A stretch of DNA of 31,377 bases from Thermoplasmata archaeon. GTDB taxonomy: Archaea > Thermoplasmatota > Thermoplasmata > Lutacidiplasmatales > UBA184. Positions 6,256 through 14,174 of this stretch are shown here, in pieces (the stretch's first letter is position 1; each line of letters opens with the position of its first letter). The stretch spans positions 1 through 31,377 of the forward strand of contig JASHPV010000065.1 of NCBI GenBank assembly GCA_030037875.1, written 5' to 3'. Under the pieces are notes generated by a model, which worked only from the letters and a program-made list of their open reading frames with translations, was not told the origin of the DNA and made no database searches. A program made the translations under genes and the position numbers.

Positions 6256-8067
6256 GTGGAGGGTAACGACGCGCGGACGTCGGCGGGCTTGTGGGACCCA
6301 TGGCGCCCGGTCCGCGATCATATCGTCCGGGAAATCGGGCAACGCCTCCGCGAGCGTGGTTACCCGGAGTCGGAATGGGCTCTCGACCGACAGCTCGACG
6401 ATACTCCCTCGGGGGTGGCCGACTTCGGTTACGCGGCCCATCGGGCGGCGAAGTCGTTGCAAATCCCGGTCGAACAGCTCGCGTCCGAGCTGGCGAAGGA
6501 GTTTCCTCTCAGCGGAGGGTTGTCTCGAGTTAGCTCCGACGGGGCATACGTCAATTTCCACGCCGACACCGGCATTCTAGTCCAGAGTACGCTCGAACTT
6601 GTCTTTGCGAGGGGCCTGGAGTACGGCCAGGGGCCCGCACGCCCCGAGAAGGTCTGTGTGGAGCATACGAGCGCCAATCCGACTGGGCCCTTCCACGTGG
6701 GCCGGGTGCGCAACGGAATCATCGGCGACACGATGGCCCGGGTGCTCCGCGCGGCGGGGTACCCCGTCACGACGGAGTACTACGTCGACGACATGGGCCG
6801 CCAATCGGCGATGATCACGTGGATCTGGTCCATGCCGGTCGATCAGTGGCCCTCCGAGATTCGGAACAACGCTCGCCCGCCTGACGGAACTTCGGTCGCG
6901 ACCGAGAAACCCGACCATTGGTATGGTCGACCATATCCTTTCGTGAGCGAGTTCTTGAAAAGGAACCCCGACGCGGCGCGGCAGGTGGCGGAACTGAGCC
7001 GAGAGATCGAGTCGGGCAACTCGCCACCGCGCCACCGAGAGATTGCCGAAGCCGTCTTGGCAGGGATGTTAGCCTCGTTGGCTCGTATCGGGATCCAGTT
7101 CGATGACTTCGTCTGGGAATCCAGTCTAGTTCGCAATGGGTCCGTCGCACAGGTCATCGAGCGGCTTCGCCGGGCGCCACATGCCGTCGTGGAGGACAAC
7201 GGTGCGTTGGCCGTCGATGCGAGCGGTTACGGCCTGCCCAAAGAGACCGCCACGATCCTCGTTACCCGGGGGGACGGAACCTCGCTCTACCCGACCCGCG
7301 ACGTAGCGTACCACCTTCAGAAGTTTTCGCGCTTTTCCCGAACCATCGATGTCCTCGGGCAGGACCACCAGTTGCATGCCCGGACCCTCGTGGCGATGCT
7401 CACGGAGATCGGTGAGAGTCGGCGTCCGGAGTTCTTGATCTACCAGGACATCACGGTCCCGGAGGGCGGGCGTATGTCCACGCGGAAAGGTCGGGCCGTG
7501 AACCTCGACGAGCTGTTGGACGAGGCGGTGCAGCGGGCCCACGCGGAAGTGCTGAAACGACGCGAGGACCTCTCCGAAGACCAGGTCGCGACGATCGCAG
7601 AACACGTCGCAGCCGGGGCCGTTCGATTTCACATCCTCCGGGTTGCCCCCGACAAGCCCGTCAAGTTCCGATGGGAGGAAGCACTTTCCTTTGAAGGGCG
7701 CAGCGGACCCTTCGTTCAATACGCGTACGCCCGGGCTGGGAGTATCTTGCGGAAAGCAGAACGAGAAACTCCACCCTATCCCTTTGAGGCAGGGGCCTTC
7801 CGGCTACCGGCAGAGACCGACCTCGTGCGGACGATCGCCCGCCTTCCGAGCACGGTCCAGTACGTGGCTCGAACGAGCCACGTCCACACGGTCGCGACGT
7901 ACGCCTATGGCCTCGCGGAAGCGTTCAACCGGTTCTACCAGGCCATCCCGGTGATACGGGCAGAGGAACCCGCGCGGTCGAGTCGACTCGCGCTGGTGGC
8001 GGCGACCCGTCAGGCGATCGGGAACACGCTCGACTATCTCGGTGTGACGCGCCTCGAACGGATGTGA
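6256..8067 (+). CDS. argS: Arginyl-tRNA synthetase
   Basis: This 603-residue class I synthetase charges tRNA-Arg. The N-terminal additional domain (about 15-115) includes the ADFGYAAHRAAK region. The nucleotide-binding signature is HTSANPTGPFHVGR at 137-150, with HVGR in place of HIGH. The second signature is RMSTRKG at 406-412, the KMSKS equivalent seen in archaeal ArgRS. A DALR-type anticodon-binding domain closes the protein and includes FVQYAYARAGSILRKAE. GTG at 6256 is preferred over a TTG at 6163, which would overlap the divergent gene. The 3' end overlaps queC on the other strand by 34 bp. Confidence 0.96.
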   Translation: MEGNDARTSAGLWDPWRPVRDHIVREIGQRLRERGYPESEWALDRQLDDTPSGVADFGYAAHRAAKSLQIPVEQLASELAKEFPLSGGLSRVSSDGAYVNFHADTGILVQSTLELVFARGLEYGQGPARPEKVCVEHTSANPTGPFHVGRVRNGIIGDTMARVLRAAGYPVTTEYYVDDMGRQSAMITWIWSMPVDQWPSEIRNNARPPDGTSVATEKPDHWYGRPYPFVSEFLKRNPDAARQVAELSREIESGNSPPRHREIAEAVLAGMLASLARIGIQFDDFVWESSLVRNGSVAQVIERLRRAPHAVVEDNGALAVDASGYGLPKETATILVTRGDGTSLYPTRDVAYHLQKFSRFSRTIDVLGQDHQLHARTLVAMLTEIGESRRPEFLIYQDITVPEGGRMSTRKGRAVNLDELLDEAVQRAHAEVLKRREDLSEDQVATIAEHVAAGAVRFHILRVAPDKPVKFRWEEALSFEGRSGPFVQYAYARAGSILRKAERETPPYPFEAGAFRLPAETDLVRTIARLPSTVQYVARTSHVHTVATYAYGLAEAFNRFYQAIPVIRAEEPARSSRLALVAATRQAIGNTLDYLGVTRLERM

Positions 8068-8762
8068 TCCCTCTTCGACAGCGGATCTGGGATTCCCGCC
8101 TCGGCAAAACCCCGTGCGCGCAGGACGCACGAATCGCACCGCCCACACGGGGTACGGCCTCCGGCGTAACAGCTCCAGGTCAGCTCCCAGGGGACGTGCA
8201 GTCTCTCCCCCAAGCGAACGATGTCGGCTTTGGACAGATGCAGCAAGGGCGCTTCGATGCGGATCGAGTGACCGCGCTCGACGCCGGCACGGGTCGCGAG
8301 CCCGGCGAGGCGCTCGAAGGCCCGGAAGTACTTCGGCCGGCAGTCGGGATATCCTGAGTAGTCGATCGCATTTGCACCGATGAAAATCGAGGCGGCGCCG
8401 ATGCTCTCGGCGTAGCCTAGAGCGATGGAGAGCAGTATCGTGTTACGTGCCGGGACGTACGTCGCAGGAATTCGAGCCGGCTTCCGCTCCGTCTGGGCGC
8501 GGGGAAGCGGCCGCCGGACGTCGGTGAGCGCCGACCGGAGCAGCTGCCCGAGGGGAAGCTCCAGAACGTGATGATGGGCAATCCGATAGTGACGGGCCAA
8601 GCGGCGTGCGCTTTGGAGCTCGCGGAGATGTCGCTGTCCGTAGGCCATGGTCAAGCAATCGACCCGCCGGAAGTGACGGTGTGCGACGGCGAGTGCGGTG
8701 GCGGAGTCCATGCCGCCTGAAAGGAGGATGACGGCGGTACCCTTCCGCTTGCTATCGGTCAT
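8034..8762 (-). CDS. queC: 7-cyano-7-deazaguanine synthase QueC
   Basis: This 242-residue enzyme converts 7-carboxy-7-deazaguanine, ammonia and ATP into preQ0, the precursor that archaea insert into tRNA on the way to archaeosine. The PP-loop ILLSGGMDSATAL is at about 12-24, YGQRHLRELQSA follows, and VPARNTILLS is also present. The zinc-binding Cys cluster near the end is intact (C198, C206, C209, C212 in SCYAGGRTPCGRCDSC). ATG at 8762 overlaps the DUF92 stop as ATGA, which fixes the start. Its last 34 bp overlap the argS 3' end, so the two transcripts would be antisense there. Confidence 0.95.
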   Translation of the reverse strand: MTDSKRKGTAVILLSGGMDSATALAVAHRHFRRVDCLTMAYGQRHLRELQSARRLARHYRIAHHHVLELPLGQLLRSALTDVRRPLPRAQTERKPARIPATYVPARNTILLSIALGYAESIGAASIFIGANAIDYSGYPDCRPKYFRAFERLAGLATRAGVERGHSIRIEAPLLHLSKADIVRLGERLHVPWELTWSCYAGGRTPCGRCDSCVLRARGFAEAGIPDPLSKRDHIRSRRVTPR

Positions 8763-9523
8763 GCGGGGCCGGTCCCCAAGACGGTCAGGAGGAGCCACGC
8801 GATGAGCACGGTGAGCAGCATCGCGAGAAGGTTCGTCGTTCCTTTCGTCAGATAATGACGGTTTTCGAGGGTCTCTCCGAGAATACTATCCACTTGGCAC
8901 CCGAGGAATCCGGCGACGGTGACACCCAGCAGCAGCGTTCCGAGCGGCGGTGCCGGCTGCCGGAAAAGATAGAACAGCCCGGCCCCGAGGAGTGCCGTGG
9001 TGAACGCCCCAACGAAGGCCCAGGCTTCTCCCAGACTGGAGACACCCCCGTTCGTCCCGGGTGCGACGACCTTCCCTGTCAGAATGCTCCGGGCCCGGCC
9101 CTCGAGAACGCCAAACTCGCTGGCGAACGTATCGGAAGCGCCGAAGGCCAGAGCCGCCGTGTAGAAGTACGCGGTCGTCACGGGTGGGAGCGCGGCGGGT
9201 GCGATCCATCCCATGGCGACCAACCCTGTGGGCACCAGCACGTGCGCGAGAACGTTCGCGAGGCCCCGCTCCCCGTGCGTGCCCTCTTGGACATTTTTCC
9301 GGCGCTTGTCCTCGAACCGGTACCGGGTCGCAAGGACGCTCGCCACGACGAACAGGACCAGCAACGCGAGATAGGGAAATCCCCCGACGATGACGATGAA
9401 GGACCCAAAGATCGTCGCCACCACACCGGCAAGGAGCGTGAGCGAGCCCGACCGTACGGCCCCGGCCGACAGAACGCAGGTCGCAACGACGCCTATGACT
9501 GCGTCCAACAGCGAGAGAACCAC
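8759..9523 (-). CDS. DUF92 family membrane protein (VTE6/TMEM19-like)
   Basis: This 254-residue integral membrane protein has about six to seven hydrophobic segments. DUF92 hallmarks are GERGLANVLAH near 85 and the conserved core ASDTFASEFGVLEGRARSILT, then GKVVAPGTNGGVSSLGE near 130-165. A later GCQVDSILGETLENR is also typical. Plant VTE6 of this family is a phytyl-phosphate kinase, so a prenyl- or polyprenyl-phosphate kinase role is plausible in archaeal lipid metabolism, though unproven for archaeal members. It sits between a GmhB-like phosphatase (63 bp upstream) and queC (4-bp overlap). Both neighbours look co-transcribed without an obvious shared pathway. Confidence 0.88.
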   Translation of the reverse strand: MVLSLLDAVIGVVATCVLSAGAVRSGSLTLLAGVVATIFGSFIVIVGGFPYLALLVLFVVASVLATRYRFEDKRRKNVQEGTHGERGLANVLAHVLVPTGLVAMGWIAPAALPPVTTAYFYTAALAFGASDTFASEFGVLEGRARSILTGKVVAPGTNGGVSSLGEAWAFVGAFTTALLGAGLFYLFRQPAPPLGTLLLGVTVAGFLGCQVDSILGETLENRHYLTKGTTNLLAMLLTVLIAWLLLTVLGTGPA

Positions 9524-9586
9524 GAGAGAATCCGCGCGTGCAGTCGAGCGAGGTTTAGAAGGTTTCTCTGCAAGCGGGAGTCTGGG

Positions 9587-10165
9587 CTAGCCCCGGTGGA
9601 GAACGGCGGCCGCTGCCGCGCCGAAGCTCGAGACCCGGACATCCGGGCGGATACCCCGATCCGACAGTTCTTGGTTCACCAGCCCCTCGTGCGCGACTTC
9701 CGGGACGAGCACGGTGAAAAGCCCCAGTCTCTGCCCGGCCTCCACATCGGCGAGTCGATCTCCCACGAGGGCACTCGTGGGAAGGTCGATCGCCCAGTCT
9801 TCCACAGCCCGTCGGAACAAGGCCGTTCCCGGCTTGCGGCATTCGCACTGCTGCTCGGGCGTATGGGGACAATAGTAGAACGCGTCCACAGAGGCGTGGT
9901 AGGGACGGAGCTTCTCGTTCAGTCGTTGGTGGATCCGATGCATCGTCTCCTCCGTAAAGAGGCCGCGGCCGACGCCGGATTGATTGGTCACGCAGATCAC
10001 GAGGTAGTCGTGCTGACGAAAAAGCCGCAGCGCGTCCCCAACGCCGCTCGCTAGTTCGGTCGCATCCGGATCGGCCAAATAATGCAGGTCCGGCATGAGG
10101 GTGCCGTCCCGATCCACAAAGACCGCCCGTCGCCGGGGCCGGGCTCGCGGGGCCGATCCGCTCAC
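9587..10165 (-). CDS. HAD-family phosphatase, GmhB-like
   Basis: This 192-residue protein belongs to the HAD hydrolases of the heptose-bisphosphate/histidinol-phosphate phosphatase group. Motif I is FVDRDGTL with D18 and D20, followed by VTNQSGVGRG near 59-68. The zinc loop C99-x-H101...C107-x-C109 is complete, and GDRLADVEAG near 135-144 carries the late acidic residues. These features match GmhB, which removes the C7 phosphate from D-glycero-D-manno-heptose 1,7-bisphosphate. The substrate in this archaeon is not shown, and other sugar or histidinol phosphates are possible. The start is GTG at 10165. A TTAA box 26 bp upstream suits a leaderless message. DUF92 and queC follow. Confidence 0.88.
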   Translation of the reverse strand: MSGSAPRARPRRRAVFVDRDGTLMPDLHYLADPDATELASGVGDALRLFRQHDYLVICVTNQSGVGRGLFTEETMHRIHQRLNEKLRPYHASVDAFYYCPHTPEQQCECRKPGTALFRRAVEDWAIDLPTSALVGDRLADVEAGQRLGLFTVLVPEVAHEGLVNQELSDRGIRPDVRVSSFGAAAAAVLHRG

Positions 10166-10188
10166 ATTGAAAGGGGCGTCAGCGGACT

Positions 10189-10194
10189 CTTAAC
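10189..10194. promoter_or_regulatory. TTAA box shared by divergent GmhB-like and AsnB-like genes
   Basis: CTTAAC is centred about 26 bp from the minus-strand GTG at 10165 and about 30 bp from the plus-strand GTG at 10222. No other AT-rich element exists in the 56-bp gap. Since TTAA is self-complementary, one box could serve both genes. This is inference from spacing only. Confidence 0.5.
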
Positions 10195-10221
10195 TTTCAC
10201 TGCGGAGGGGGGGCCGTTGCC

Positions 10222-10974
10222 GTGAACCAGCTTCCTTCGCCTTCGACTGAAGAGATCGCGTCGCGGTGGCGCGATGCCGTATCTCGAACGGTCGGGGCTT
10301 CTCGGGCCGTCAGTATCCTCTATTCCGGTGGACTAGATTCGTCGCTGGTCGCCGTCAGCGCGCGCGAGCTCGCCAAGATCGAGCTTGTGACGGTCGGCGT
10401 ACCGGGCAGTCGGGATCTCGTTGCGGCCGAAGAGGGCGCTCGTCTGCTGGCGATGGAATGGGTGGGTCGAACGATTGAGAGAATGGACGTCGAGCGAGTC
10501 TTTGCGTCGGACGGCAATCTGTTCGCCGGTACGAGCCTGGCTTCGCGAGCAGTGCTCGTTGGCTTGGCCCTCGCCCTGGAAGCGACCCATCACCCCAATG
10601 TTCTGTGTGGTCAGGGCGCGGACGAGTTGTTCTTGGGGTATGCCCATTTCGAGGGCCTCTCCCCCGCCGACGTATTTCGGCGCCGTGAAGAAGATCTGGA
10701 CCGCTTGTTGTCAACCGACTGGCCCCTCTCGATCTCGCTTGGCGAGCGCCGGGATAAGGTTCTGGGTTCTCCGTTCTTGGAGTCCGACTTCCTCACGTTT
10801 GGCCGAGCCTTGTCGGTCGACCGGCTCCGTGCCGGCCGAGGACGCAAGCCGCTTCTGCGAGAGGTCGCCCTCGCACTTGGAGTTCCGGAAGAGCTGGCCA
10901 ATCGTCCGAAGCGAGCTTTCCAGTATGGGAGCGGCCTCGAACGTCTGGTGCGCGCTCGGTCGCGCAGCGGCTGA
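10222..10974 (+). CDS. Stand-alone asparagine-synthase-like PP-loop protein
   Basis: This 250-residue protein corresponds to the synthetase half of asparagine synthetase B without the N-terminal glutaminase domain. The PP-loop SGGLDSS is at 35-41, and the second conserved motif CGQGADELFLGY is at 129-140, so substrate adenylation looks possible. LSVDRLRAGRGRKPLLREVA and PKRAFQYGSG near the end are also typical of the family. With no Cys-dependent glutaminase it would have to use free ammonia, a partner amidotransferase or another nucleophile. The start is GTG at 10222. It ends 9 bp before the convergent carbamate kinase stop. The product is unknown, and I do not call it asparagine synthetase. 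Confidence 0.8.
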   Translation: MNQLPSPSTEEIASRWRDAVSRTVGASRAVSILYSGGLDSSLVAVSARELAKIELVTVGVPGSRDLVAAEEGARLLAMEWVGRTIERMDVERVFASDGNLFAGTSLASRAVLVGLALALEATHHPNVLCGQGADELFLGYAHFEGLSPADVFRRREEDLDRLLSTDWPLSISLGERRDKVLGSPFLESDFLTFGRALSVDRLRAGRGRKPLLREVALALGVPEELANRPKRAFQYGSGLERLVRARSRSG

Positions 10975-10983
10975 CGAGGCCTT

Positions 10984-11940
10984 TCAGTCCGGGACGATTC
11001 TCGTTCCCGTCTCGTTCCGCATCGCGCGAGCGAGTGACGGAGGATCCGTGATGATGGCCCGGTGCCCCCCGGTGCGAAGAAATCGGAGGGAAGCTTCGAC
11101 TTTAGGTCCCATGCTCCCTTCGCCGAACTCACCGCGCTGAAGATAGGTCTCCATTTCCTTTGCGCGCACCTCCCCCAGCCATTTCTCCCAGGGTTTTCGG
11201 AATCCCACAGCGGCCGCCGGAACGTCGGTCAAGATCACTAAGGTGTCCGCACCCAACGTGGCGGCGACCAGCGCGGCAGTCCGATCTTTATCGATGACCG
11301 CTTCGACCCCTTCGTAGGTCCCTTGGCTCGTCTCGATCACCGGCACTCCCCCGCCCCCCGTGACCACGGGCACGATATGCGCCCCCCAGCCATGGGGCAA
11401 CAGTCTGCGGAGGCCCTCGCCCTCGATCCAACGAAGGGGCTCGGGGGACGGCACCACTCGGCGCCACCCTCCTCGGGCGCCGTCGTACTCCATCTCCCAG
11501 CTCTCCCGCTTTCGCAGGGTCCGGGCTTCCGCCTCAGTGTAGTATCGACCCACCGGCTTGTCGGGGTGCTTGAATGCTCGGTCCTTTCGGGAAACGGCGG
11601 TTCGGCTCACGAGGGCCAGCACCGTCCGAGGCACCTTGGCTCGGACCAACGCGGCGGTTAGTTCCTGCTCGATCAGGTATCCGATCTGGCCTTGGGTCTC
11701 CGCCCCCAGGACGTCCATCGGGCGTCGCGGGAGCTCGCGCTCCGCCAGTTCGTTCTGCCGGAGCAATGTTCCGACCTGGGGGCCATTGCCGTGAGTAATG
11801 ATCAATTCCTCGCCGTCGACTACGAGAGTGGCGAGCACGGCCGCGGTCGACCGCATCTGGGCCACTTGCTCCGGCCAAGTCCCGTGTCCTCCCGCTCGCT
11901 GGAGGGCGTTGCCACCGAGCGCTACCAGAACGCGACCCAT
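10984..11940 (-). CDS. arcC: Carbamate kinase
   Basis: This 318-residue amino-acid-kinase-fold enzyme interconverts carbamate plus ATP with carbamoyl phosphate plus ADP. The N-terminal VLVALGGNALQ, the THGNGPQVG near 60-68, PVVTGGGGVPV in the middle and VIDKDRTAALVAATLGAD with ILTDV near 235-255 are diagnostic. GSMGPKVEA near the end completes the set. ATG at 11940 gives the family length. A longer form from 11985 would add 15 unlikely residues. GGAAG-like purines precede the ATG, and a GTTATTAC box about 35 bp upstream could be the promoter. No arginine deiminase genes are nearby, so its metabolic context is unclear. Confidence 0.94.
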   Translation of the reverse strand: MGRVLVALGGNALQRAGGHGTWPEQVAQMRSTAAVLATLVVDGEELIITHGNGPQVGTLLRQNELAERELPRRPMDVLGAETQGQIGYLIEQELTAALVRAKVPRTVLALVSRTAVSRKDRAFKHPDKPVGRYYTEAEARTLRKRESWEMEYDGARGGWRRVVPSPEPLRWIEGEGLRRLLPHGWGAHIVPVVTGGGGVPVIETSQGTYEGVEAVIDKDRTAALVAATLGADTLVILTDVPAAAVGFRKPWEKWLGEVRAKEMETYLQRGEFGEGSMGPKVEASLRFLRTGGHRAIITDPPSLARAMRNETGTRIVPD

Positions 11941-12043
11941 GCCGAACCGCTTCCTTTGCCGACGCGTGCATGAGTAATAACGCATCGGAAAGTGCGTGTT
12001 TCCCGGGCTCTACTCCTCCCGAACGATGAGCTCGACAGTACGC

Positions 12044-12051
12044 TAATATAT
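12044..12051 (+). promoter_or_regulatory. TATA box of purB
   Basis: TAATATAT is centred about 26 bp upstream of GTG at 12073. That is the spacing expected between an archaeal TATA box and a transcription start, so the purB mRNA is probably leaderless. This decides the start over a more upstream ATG at 11992, which lies before the box. Confidence 0.7.
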
Positions 12052-12072
12052 CTCGGTCCAGGTCCGCCGCGC

Positions 12073-13440
12073 GTGACGGAAAATCCGGGGGAGCTGTTCT
12101 GTCCACTGGAGTTCCGGTATGGCCGCCCCGAGGTACGCGTCCTTTTTTCCCGGCAGCTTCGGCTGCGTCGGGCGCTTCGAGTTGAGGCCGCTCTCGCCGA
12201 GAGCCAAGCAGAGCTGGGCGTGATTCCGATCGAGGCCGCGAAGGCGGTTGCCGCCGCGGCCGCAGGTTCCGCGGTGACGCTCGATGAGGTCGACCGACTC
12301 GAATCAGAGGTCAAGCACGATGTCATGGCGGTGGTCAGCGCCCTCGCCGCTCAATCTGGGGTGGGCGCGCCGTGGGTTCACTTTGGGGCCACTTCCGGTG
12401 ACATCACCGATACTGCCCTGGCGCTGGAGCTGCAGGACGCCGTTCGGGTTCTGCGCGCAGATCTCACCCAGCTTGCGCGGGTGTTGACTGACTTAGCTCA
12501 TCGGTACAGGGCCACGCCCGAGGTCGGGCGCACGCATGGGCAATACGCCGTCCCGATTAGCTTCGGCTACAAGATGGCCGTGAGCGCGGCGGAGGTCGTA
12601 CGGCACCGCGCACGTTTGGACGAGCTCACGCCGCGCCTCTGCGTGGGAAAGATGGCGGGGGCCGTTGGAACGGGCGCCGGCTTCGGGACGAAGGCCGCCG
12701 AGATCGAAGCGGCGGTGATGCGACGACTTGGAATTCATGCGGACGAAGCGCCGACGCAGATCGTCGGACGGGACCGAATTGCGGAATTCACCAACTGGCT
12801 CGCCCTCGTCGCCGGGACCGCCGAGCGGTTGGCGACCGAAGTCCGAAACCTGCAGCGCTCCGAGATCGCCGAGGTTCAGGAACCGTTCGACGAGCGTCGC
12901 CAAGTGGGAAGTTCGACGATGGCCCAGAAACGAAATCCCATGGTCTCCGAGAACGTCACGTCGCTAGCTCGATTGGTACGTGCCTTCGCGTTGCCCCCAC
13001 TCGAGAACATGGTCCAGTGGCACGAACGAGACCTTGCCAACTCGGCCAACGAGAGGATCGTCCTGCCTCACTCGATAGTTCTCGCCGACGACATCCTATG
13101 CAAGCTCATCAATGTCCATTCGGGGTTGAAGGTCGACACGAAGCGGATGGCAGCGAACTTGGATTCCAGCGGAGGCAGTGTCATGGTCGAAAACTTGATG
13201 CTCGCGCTCACCGCCCGTGGGCTTCCCCGTTCCAAAGCCCACGAACTCCTCCGGAAGATGTCTCGGAGCGAGAAGAGCGGCGAAACGATCGCCGCGCGAG
13301 CGAAATCGGATAAGGTCTTGCGGGCGCATTTCTCCGAAGCCGAGCTCGACCAGCTGCTCGACCCCGCCGCCTACGTCAAAGCCGCCGCGGCCAAGACCGA
13401 TCGAATCGTCGATTCGCTTCAACGAGAGCTGAAGTCGTGA
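12073..13440 (+). CDS. purB: Adenylosuccinate lyase
   Basis: This 455-residue fumarase/aspartase-superfamily enzyme cleaves SAICAR and adenylosuccinate, both in purine synthesis. The start region CPLEFRYGRPEVRVLFS is typical. Catalytic and signature stretches are visible: VKHDVMAVVSAL, HFGATSGDITDTA near 95-107, GRTHGQYAVPISFG near 152-165, and the family signature GSSTMAQKRNP near 279-289. The C-terminal helical domain is complete. The GTG start follows from the TATA spacing. The stop overlaps the Pcc1 start as GTGA, so purine synthesis and a KEOPS subunit are translationally linked here. Confidence 0.96.
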   Translation: MTENPGELFCPLEFRYGRPEVRVLFSRQLRLRRALRVEAALAESQAELGVIPIEAAKAVAAAAAGSAVTLDEVDRLESEVKHDVMAVVSALAAQSGVGAPWVHFGATSGDITDTALALELQDAVRVLRADLTQLARVLTDLAHRYRATPEVGRTHGQYAVPISFGYKMAVSAAEVVRHRARLDELTPRLCVGKMAGAVGTGAGFGTKAAEIEAAVMRRLGIHADEAPTQIVGRDRIAEFTNWLALVAGTAERLATEVRNLQRSEIAEVQEPFDERRQVGSSTMAQKRNPMVSENVTSLARLVRAFALPPLENMVQWHERDLANSANERIVLPHSIVLADDILCKLINVHSGLKVDTKRMAANLDSSGGSVMVENLMLALTARGLPRSKAHELLRKMSRSEKSGETIAARAKSDKVLRAHFSEAELDQLLDPAAYVKAAAAKTDRIVDSLQRELKS

Positions 13441-13724
13441 CGGAGGCCCCGGGCTGGAGCGCCACGATTCGGATATCCCGGTCCACGCCCGCTGATGCCC
13501 AGCGAGTGGCTCAGGCCTTAGCGCCGGAGGTTTCTCGGGAGGTTCCACGAGCCCGTGCTGAGCTCGTTCGGGTCGACCCAACGTCGGTTGAGGTGCGGAT
13601 CACTGCAGCCGATACCAGCGCCTGCCGGGCCGCCCTGAACACGTACTTGGCATGGATCGGCCTCGTTTTGTCCACGGAGCGGGCCGCGGGCGGGTTCACC
13701 CCGCCGTCGGCGATGACGCGGTAG
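13437..13724 (+). CDS. pcc1: KEOPS complex subunit Pcc1
   Basis: This 95-residue protein fits Pcc1, the small dimerising subunit of KEOPS that makes N6-threonylcarbamoyladenosine at position 37 of ANN-decoding tRNAs. It follows the family pattern: strand WSATIRIS, helix ADAQRVAQALAPEV, then strand RAELVRVDPTSVEVRITAAD and the helix ACRAALNTYLAWIGLVLSTE. Length and layout match archaeal members. The GTG start overlaps purB by four bases. No other KEOPS genes occur in the window. Confidence 0.87.
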   Translation: MTEAPGWSATIRISRSTPADAQRVAQALAPEVSREVPRARAELVRVDPTSVEVRITAADTSACRAALNTYLAWIGLVLSTERAAGGFTPPSAMTR

Positions 13725-13742
13725 GCTCCCCATCCCGAAGCG

Positions 13743-13748
13743 CTTAAG
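13743..13748 (+). promoter_or_regulatory. CTTAAG box upstream of prefoldin beta
   Basis: CTTAAG is centred about 28 bp before ATG at 13774. It is the only AT-rich element in the 49-bp gap after Pcc1. A leaderless or nearly leaderless prefoldin beta transcript is likely. Confidence 0.5.
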
Positions 13749-13773
13749 TTCCGAGCCCTTCCTGCGGCCGCCG

Positions 13774-14145
13774 ATGGCGCTCCCGGCGAAACTTCAGAAT
13801 GAGATTCGCCAGTACCAGCGGCTCCAGCAGGACCTTTCCCAGGTGAGTCAGCAACGGATGCAGATTGACCTAAAGCTCCGAGAAACGACGCATACGCTGG
13901 AGGAACTCAAGACCGTCCCCGACGAGGCGGTCATCTACCGGCCGATCGGCGGCCTGCTGGTCAAAGCCCAGGGGAAGAAGGAGGTCGTCGACATGCTGAC
14001 GGACGACAAAGAAACCCTCGAGGTCCGGGTGAAGGCGCTCGAGCGGAACGAGAACCAGCTCAAGGAGCGCTACACGACGATGACCAAGGAGCTGTCGGAC
14101 GCGCTCCAGGCCGCCGGGGTTTCCCCCACGGGCGGGTCGCCATAG
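13774..14145 (+). CDS. pfdB: Prefoldin beta subunit
   Basis: This 123-residue protein is predicted to be the beta subunit of prefoldin, present in four copies per hexamer. Two coiled-coil helices (about 2-48 and 70-112) flank a beta-hairpin with VPDEAVIYRPIGGLLVKAQGK, the typical beta-subunit sequence. The N-terminal LPAKLQNEIRQYQRLQQDL is also characteristic. The start ATG fits the upstream CTTAAG box. A hairpin with a T-rich loop separates it from the convergent GGPP synthase gene. Its alpha partner is in the ftsY operon at 4364-4849. Confidence 0.95.
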   Translation: MALPAKLQNEIRQYQRLQQDLSQVSQQRMQIDLKLRETTHTLEELKTVPDEAVIYRPIGGLLVKAQGKKEVVDMLTDDKETLEVRVKALERNENQLKERYTTMTKELSDALQAAGVSPTGGSP

Positions 14146-14158
14146 GACGTCGCTTCCC

Positions 14159-14172
14159 GGGGATTTTTCCCC
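14159..14172. terminator. Hairpin between convergent pfdB and prenyl synthase
   Basis: GGGGA (14159-14163), loop TTTT, and TCCCC (14168-14172) form a short perfect stem between two convergent stop codons 30 bp apart. Its symmetry would suit termination from both sides. The stem is only 5 bp. Confidence 0.4.
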
Positions 14173-14174
14173 CG

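Noticed and set aside
8855..10054. 399-codon open frame on the plus strand
   Set aside because: It is antisense to DUF92 and the GmhB-like gene, has Arg/Pro/Gly/Glu-heavy low-complexity sequence and no family motif. Long antisense frames are common in GC-rich DNA.
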